Of a DNA stretch of 9,000 nucleotides, positions 6,491 to 9,000 are shown one piece after another. The position numbers were made by a program, and so were the translations under genes. Source of the stretch: Opitutaceae bacterium (lineage in GTDB: Bacteria > Verrucomicrobiota > Verrucomicrobiia > Opitutales > Opitutaceae); NCBI GenBank assembly GCA_009919985.1, contig RGAX01000108.1, positions 1 through 9,000 on the forward strand, written 5' to 3'. The notes beneath the pieces were generated by a model. That model searched no databases. It saw only the letters and a program-made list of their open reading frames with translations, and was not told the DNA's origin. The stretch's first letter is position 1. Each line of letters starts with the position of its first letter.

Positions 6491-8621
6491 CGCCCGGCTC
6501 AATACCTACAACAGCTTCGAGTACGATCTAGCCAACCGCATCACCGCCTTTGGTGACGTGACCTATTACCACGCGAAGTCCGACCTCATCCGTCAGCCCA
6601 TCGCGCTTAACTACCCCGGCGCCGACAGCCTCGTTATCCAAAACATGTCGGTTAACAACCCGTTCAATCCTTTCGGCTCGCGCTACGTGAACGCCACCGG
6701 CGCCGCGAACAGCGATGGCACGGCTCGCATTCTCGGCACCCCGCAAGCCCTCACGATCCTGACCGGCAACACCAAAGACATCGGGCCAGAACACGTGCAG
6801 GTTAACTCCAACATGTTCCGCGCCGTTGCCGGCCTTCGCGGCAAATTCGGTTCCACCTGGAGCTGGGAAACTGGCGGTCTCTTCACCAAGGCTTGGACGA
6901 ACGATCTCTCGCTAAATGCCGTCCGCGAAAGTCTCCTGCGCGACGCGCTCGGCCGCACCGACGCCACCGCCTACAACCCCTTCGGTTACACCTTCAAGGT
7001 CGTCGGCACCTCCGTCGTCGCCGACAAACCCTACACCAATCCCGTCGAAGTCGTTGACTCCTTCCGCACCCAGTTCCGCCACGAAGGTTACAGCGCCATC
7101 GGCAGCGTCGACCTGCGCGTCGGCGGCGAACTCATCGACATCTGGAGCGGCGCCATCTCCCTCGCCGGCGGCGGTGAATTCCGCAAAGAGCAATATAAAG
7201 ACTATCGTCCTCCCTTCATCGGTCTTAATCCCGCTAGCTCGGGCCTGAACCCCAACGACAACGATCTAATCACCGCCTCCGCCGCGCCTGACTCCAATGG
7301 CTCGCGCACGGTCGCCAGCGCTTACCTCGAGACGATCATTCCGCTAGCCGCGCCCAAGAACAACATCCCGCTCGTCAAGTCCTTCGAAGTCACCGGCTCT
7401 GGCCGCTTTGAGCGCTACAGCGATTTCGGTAGCACCACCAAACCCAAAGTCGGCATCAACTGGAAACCACGTGATGGCATCATGCTGCGTGGCTCTTACA
7501 ACCAAGGTTTCACCGCCCCGAACTTGCCTACGCTCTACGCCCCCCGTCGTTTCACCGTCGATTCCCTCCCGGGCACCATCGACCCGTATCGCCAAATCGC
7601 CACTGCGGAAGGCGCGTATGTCCAACGTAACTACACGCTCGGTAACACCAGCCTGAAGCCCTCCACTTCGGTCGGCCGCAGCGCTGGCATCGTGCTCGAC
7701 ATCCCGAAGGTCAAGGGCCTCTCCGTCACGGCCGACTACTGGCAGATCAGCCAATCCGATAACATCGGAGCGCTCACCAGCTCCCAGATCCTGAACGCCG
7801 ACAACGTCGCCCTCCAAGCCTACACCCAAGCGCAACTCGCCTCGGGTAAAGCGGTCGGCACGATTGATACCGGTAGCGGCACCTCCGCCTACAAGGGCTC
7901 CAGCGCCGTCGAGCGCGCCCCCGTCAACGCCGACGACATCGCTGCGTTCGCCGCCTTCAACGCCGGCAAACCCGCCGCGCAACAACTCGCGACCGTCGGC
8001 CGCATCCTATCTCGCAGCGTCACCTTCGAAAATCTCGCCAAAGGCTACGTCGCCGGCTGGGACTTGGGTCTAAACTACATCGCGCCCACCCTGCCGATCG
8101 GCAAATTCAACTTCAATGCCGACTGGAGCTACGTGGGTCGCAGCTTCACCACGCGCAAGATCCCCGGCGCCGCTGCTATCACCAACGAGCGCCTCGACGT
8201 GGACGGCACCACCCGTTGGCGCGGCAACTTCACTATCGGCTGGCGCAAAGGCGCTTGGAACTCGAGCTTCAGCGGCTACTACATCGGTAGCTACCGCGAC
8301 AACTCGGCCGGCTCGACGATCACCGCCGCGCAATACGCCAGCCTCAATAATCCGAACTACATCAGTAAATACTTTGACGCCGGCACTTACGCCTACCGCT
8401 ACATTGTGCAGGACTCGATCACCTACAACGCATCGGTTAAGTACGCCTTCAAGAAGGATGCCCCCAAGCTCCTCCGCGACACCTCGATGCGTCTCGGCGT
8501 GATCAACCTGCTCGACAAAGAGCCCCCGCTCACCTCCGGCAACTTCGGTTACTCCTCGTCCGTATACACCAGCCTCCTCGCTGGCCGTACTTGGACGCTC
8601 GACGTCACCAAGCGCTTCTAA
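6414..8621 (+). CDS. TonB-dependent outer-membrane receptor, C-terminal part (beta-barrel), in the shifted frame
   Basis: This continues the receptor begun at 5519, in the +1 frame. From 'TVAPTRAANPEAFNDINLYQQ' onward it reads as barrel sequence for about 735 residues: FEYDLANRITAFGDVTYYHAKSDLIRQPIALN, VNNPFNPFG, SFEVTGSGRFERYSDFGSTTKPKVGINWKP split by turns, the hallmark LRGSYNQGFTAPNLPTLY, SLKPSTSVGRSAGIVLD, then paired amphipathic strands. It ends NLLDKEPP...GRTWTLDVTKRF, with the C-terminal Phe used for barrel assembly. The strong C-ending codon choice is the same on both sides of the break, so there is no sign of decay after it. There is no credible start codon of its own, because the frame is merely open upstream. 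Either the strain carries a fresh frameshift, the sequence has a one-base error, or frameshifting restores the product. Substrate is unknown; sugars, cobalamin-like compounds, or the amidohydrolase's substrate are possible. Confidence 0.85.
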   Translation, partial: TVAPTRAANPEAFNDINLYQQGSPRSARLNTYNSFEYDLANRITAFGDVTYYHAKSDLIRQPIALNYPGADSLVIQNMSVNNPFNPFGSRYVNATGAANSDGTARILGTPQALTILTGNTKDIGPEHVQVNSNMFRAVAGLRGKFGSTWSWETGGLFTKAWTNDLSLNAVRESLLRDALGRTDATAYNPFGYTFKVVGTSVVADKPYTNPVEVVDSFRTQFRHEGYSAIGSVDLRVGGELIDIWSGAISLAGGGEFRKEQYKDYRPPFIGLNPASSGLNPNDNDLITASAAPDSNGSRTVASAYLETIIPLAAPKNNIPLVKSFEVTGSGRFERYSDFGSTTKPKVGINWKPRDGIMLRGSYNQGFTAPNLPTLYAPRRFTVDSLPGTIDPYRQIATAEGAYVQRNYTLGNTSLKPSTSVGRSAGIVLDIPKVKGLSVTADYWQISQSDNIGALTSSQILNADNVALQAYTQAQLASGKAVGTIDTGSGTSAYKGSSAVERAPVNADDIAAFAAFNAGKPAAQQLATVGRILSRSVTFENLAKGYVAGWDLGLNYIAPTLPIGKFNFNADWSYVGRSFTTRKIPGAAAITNERLDVDGTTRWRGNFTIGWRKGAWNSSFSGYYIGSYRDNSAGSTITAAQYASLNNPNYISKYFDAGTYAYRYIVQDSITYNASVKYAFKKDAPKLLRDTSMRLGVINLLDKEPPLTSGNFGYSSSVYTSLLAGRTWTLDVTKRF

Positions 8622-8651
8622 GCAGAGCTTCGCGTAAAACCACTTCCCTTC

Positions 8652-8682
8652 AAGGGCCGGTCCTCAAGACCGGCCCTTTTTT
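8652..8682 (+). terminator. Intrinsic terminator of the TonB-dependent receptor gene
   Basis: AAGGGCCGGTC (8652-8662) pairs perfectly with GACCGGCCCTT (8668-8678) around a CTCAA loop, and the T-run reaches 8682. It begins 30 bases after the receptor stop. This is a standard rho-independent terminator and makes the receptor the last gene of its transcript. Confidence 0.93.
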
Positions 8683-8847
8683 GTGCCCCACCCGTCCGTG
8701 GGCCCTCACACCCTTTATTCTCATCGATTGCGTCTCCACCAACCCGGCTCCGATCCAGTTTTTTTGCCCAATTGCTTAACCAAGACGACGCCCTCACCAT
8801 TGTGTTTCTTCAAAACCACTTCATCATTTAAAAGTCCCTCGAGCCCC

Positions 8848-9000
8848 ATGCCCACGCGTCGCACTTTTTTTATCGCCCTACTGTTATTGAGTCTCGTGAA
8901 CCTACTCGCCGCCGTCTCCGTGATCGCCGCTGAGCCCGCTCCCGCCACTTATCTGAACGCCAGCTTCAACCGCCTGGCCGGTTACACCTTCCCCGAGATC
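8848..9000 (+). CDS. Secreted protein of unknown function, N-terminal 51 residues (cut by the window edge)
   Basis: An ATG at 8848 opens a frame that is still open at base 9000. The first residues, MPTRRTFFIALLLLSLVNLL followed by AAVSVIAAEPAPA, form a strong signal peptide with a basic start and a likely cut after IAA. The mature protein begins 'TYLNASFNRLAGYTFPEI'. This faintly recalls the start of DUF3299-type secreted proteins, where a short 'sF..La.F' segment precedes the domain, but the visible part is too short to be sure. It follows the receptor's terminator by 165 bases and so should have its own promoter; I see none that is convincing, and no Shine-Dalgarno sequence. Codon use matches the receptor and rsmE. 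Confidence 0.65.
   Translation, partial: MPTRRTFFIALLLLSLVNLLAAVSVIAAEPAPATYLNASFNRLAGYTFPEI

Noticed and set aside
7344..7985. A 213-residue minus-strand frame opposite the receptor barrel
   Set aside because: Same antisense shadow effect; no start context, signal or family pattern.
1..9000. CRISPR array, transposon ends, integrase or defence system
   Set aside because: No regularly spaced repeats, terminal inverted repeats or matching proteins were seen on either strand.

Overview
The window looks like chromosomal DNA from a GC-rich, Gram-negative member of Verrucomicrobiota, most likely Opitutaceae or a relative. This is an inference from protein style: an outer-membrane receptor of the type these bacteria carry in many copies, a secreted glycoside-hydrolase-like protein next to a beta-helix protein, strongly C-ending codons in the right-hand genes, and no clear Shine-Dalgarno sequence before any start. 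No marker gene proves it.

Left part (1-2584, + strand): a two-gene carbohydrate-type operon. It holds the C-terminal end of a right-handed beta-helix protein, then 3 bases later a complete secreted protein with a GH20/GH67-type N-terminal domain and a TIM-barrel-like core. Base composition and codon choice here are mixed and locally AT-richer than in the genes further right.

Middle (2585-3816): a tRNA-Leu(CAA) gene on the minus strand with encoded CCA and its 3' end facing the operon; a very strong + strand intrinsic terminator that follows no annotated + strand gene closely; the housekeeping rRNA methyltransferase gene rsmE; and a GC-rich hairpin between rsmE and the convergent next gene.

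Right part (3817-9000): a divergent pair. A signal-peptide-bearing AbgB-like M20 amidohydrolase reads left and a TonB-dependent receptor reads right. They share a control region of about 250 bp that holds three 10-bp tandem repeats and a 19-bp dyad. The receptor frame is broken by a single +1 shift near 6410-6425, although the plug and the rest of the barrel are intact on either side. A textbook terminator closes the receptor gene. A further secreted protein starts at 8848 and runs off the window.

The likely logic of the right half is uptake and periplasmic processing: the receptor imports a small amide or N-acyl amino acid type compound and the amidohydrolase cleaves it. The left half suggests polysaccharide breakdown. 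I see no CRISPR array, transposase, integrase, toxin-antitoxin or defence genes. The most useful leads are the rsmE leader hairpin, the divergent control region, the receptor frameshift and the possible island boundary at the tRNA.
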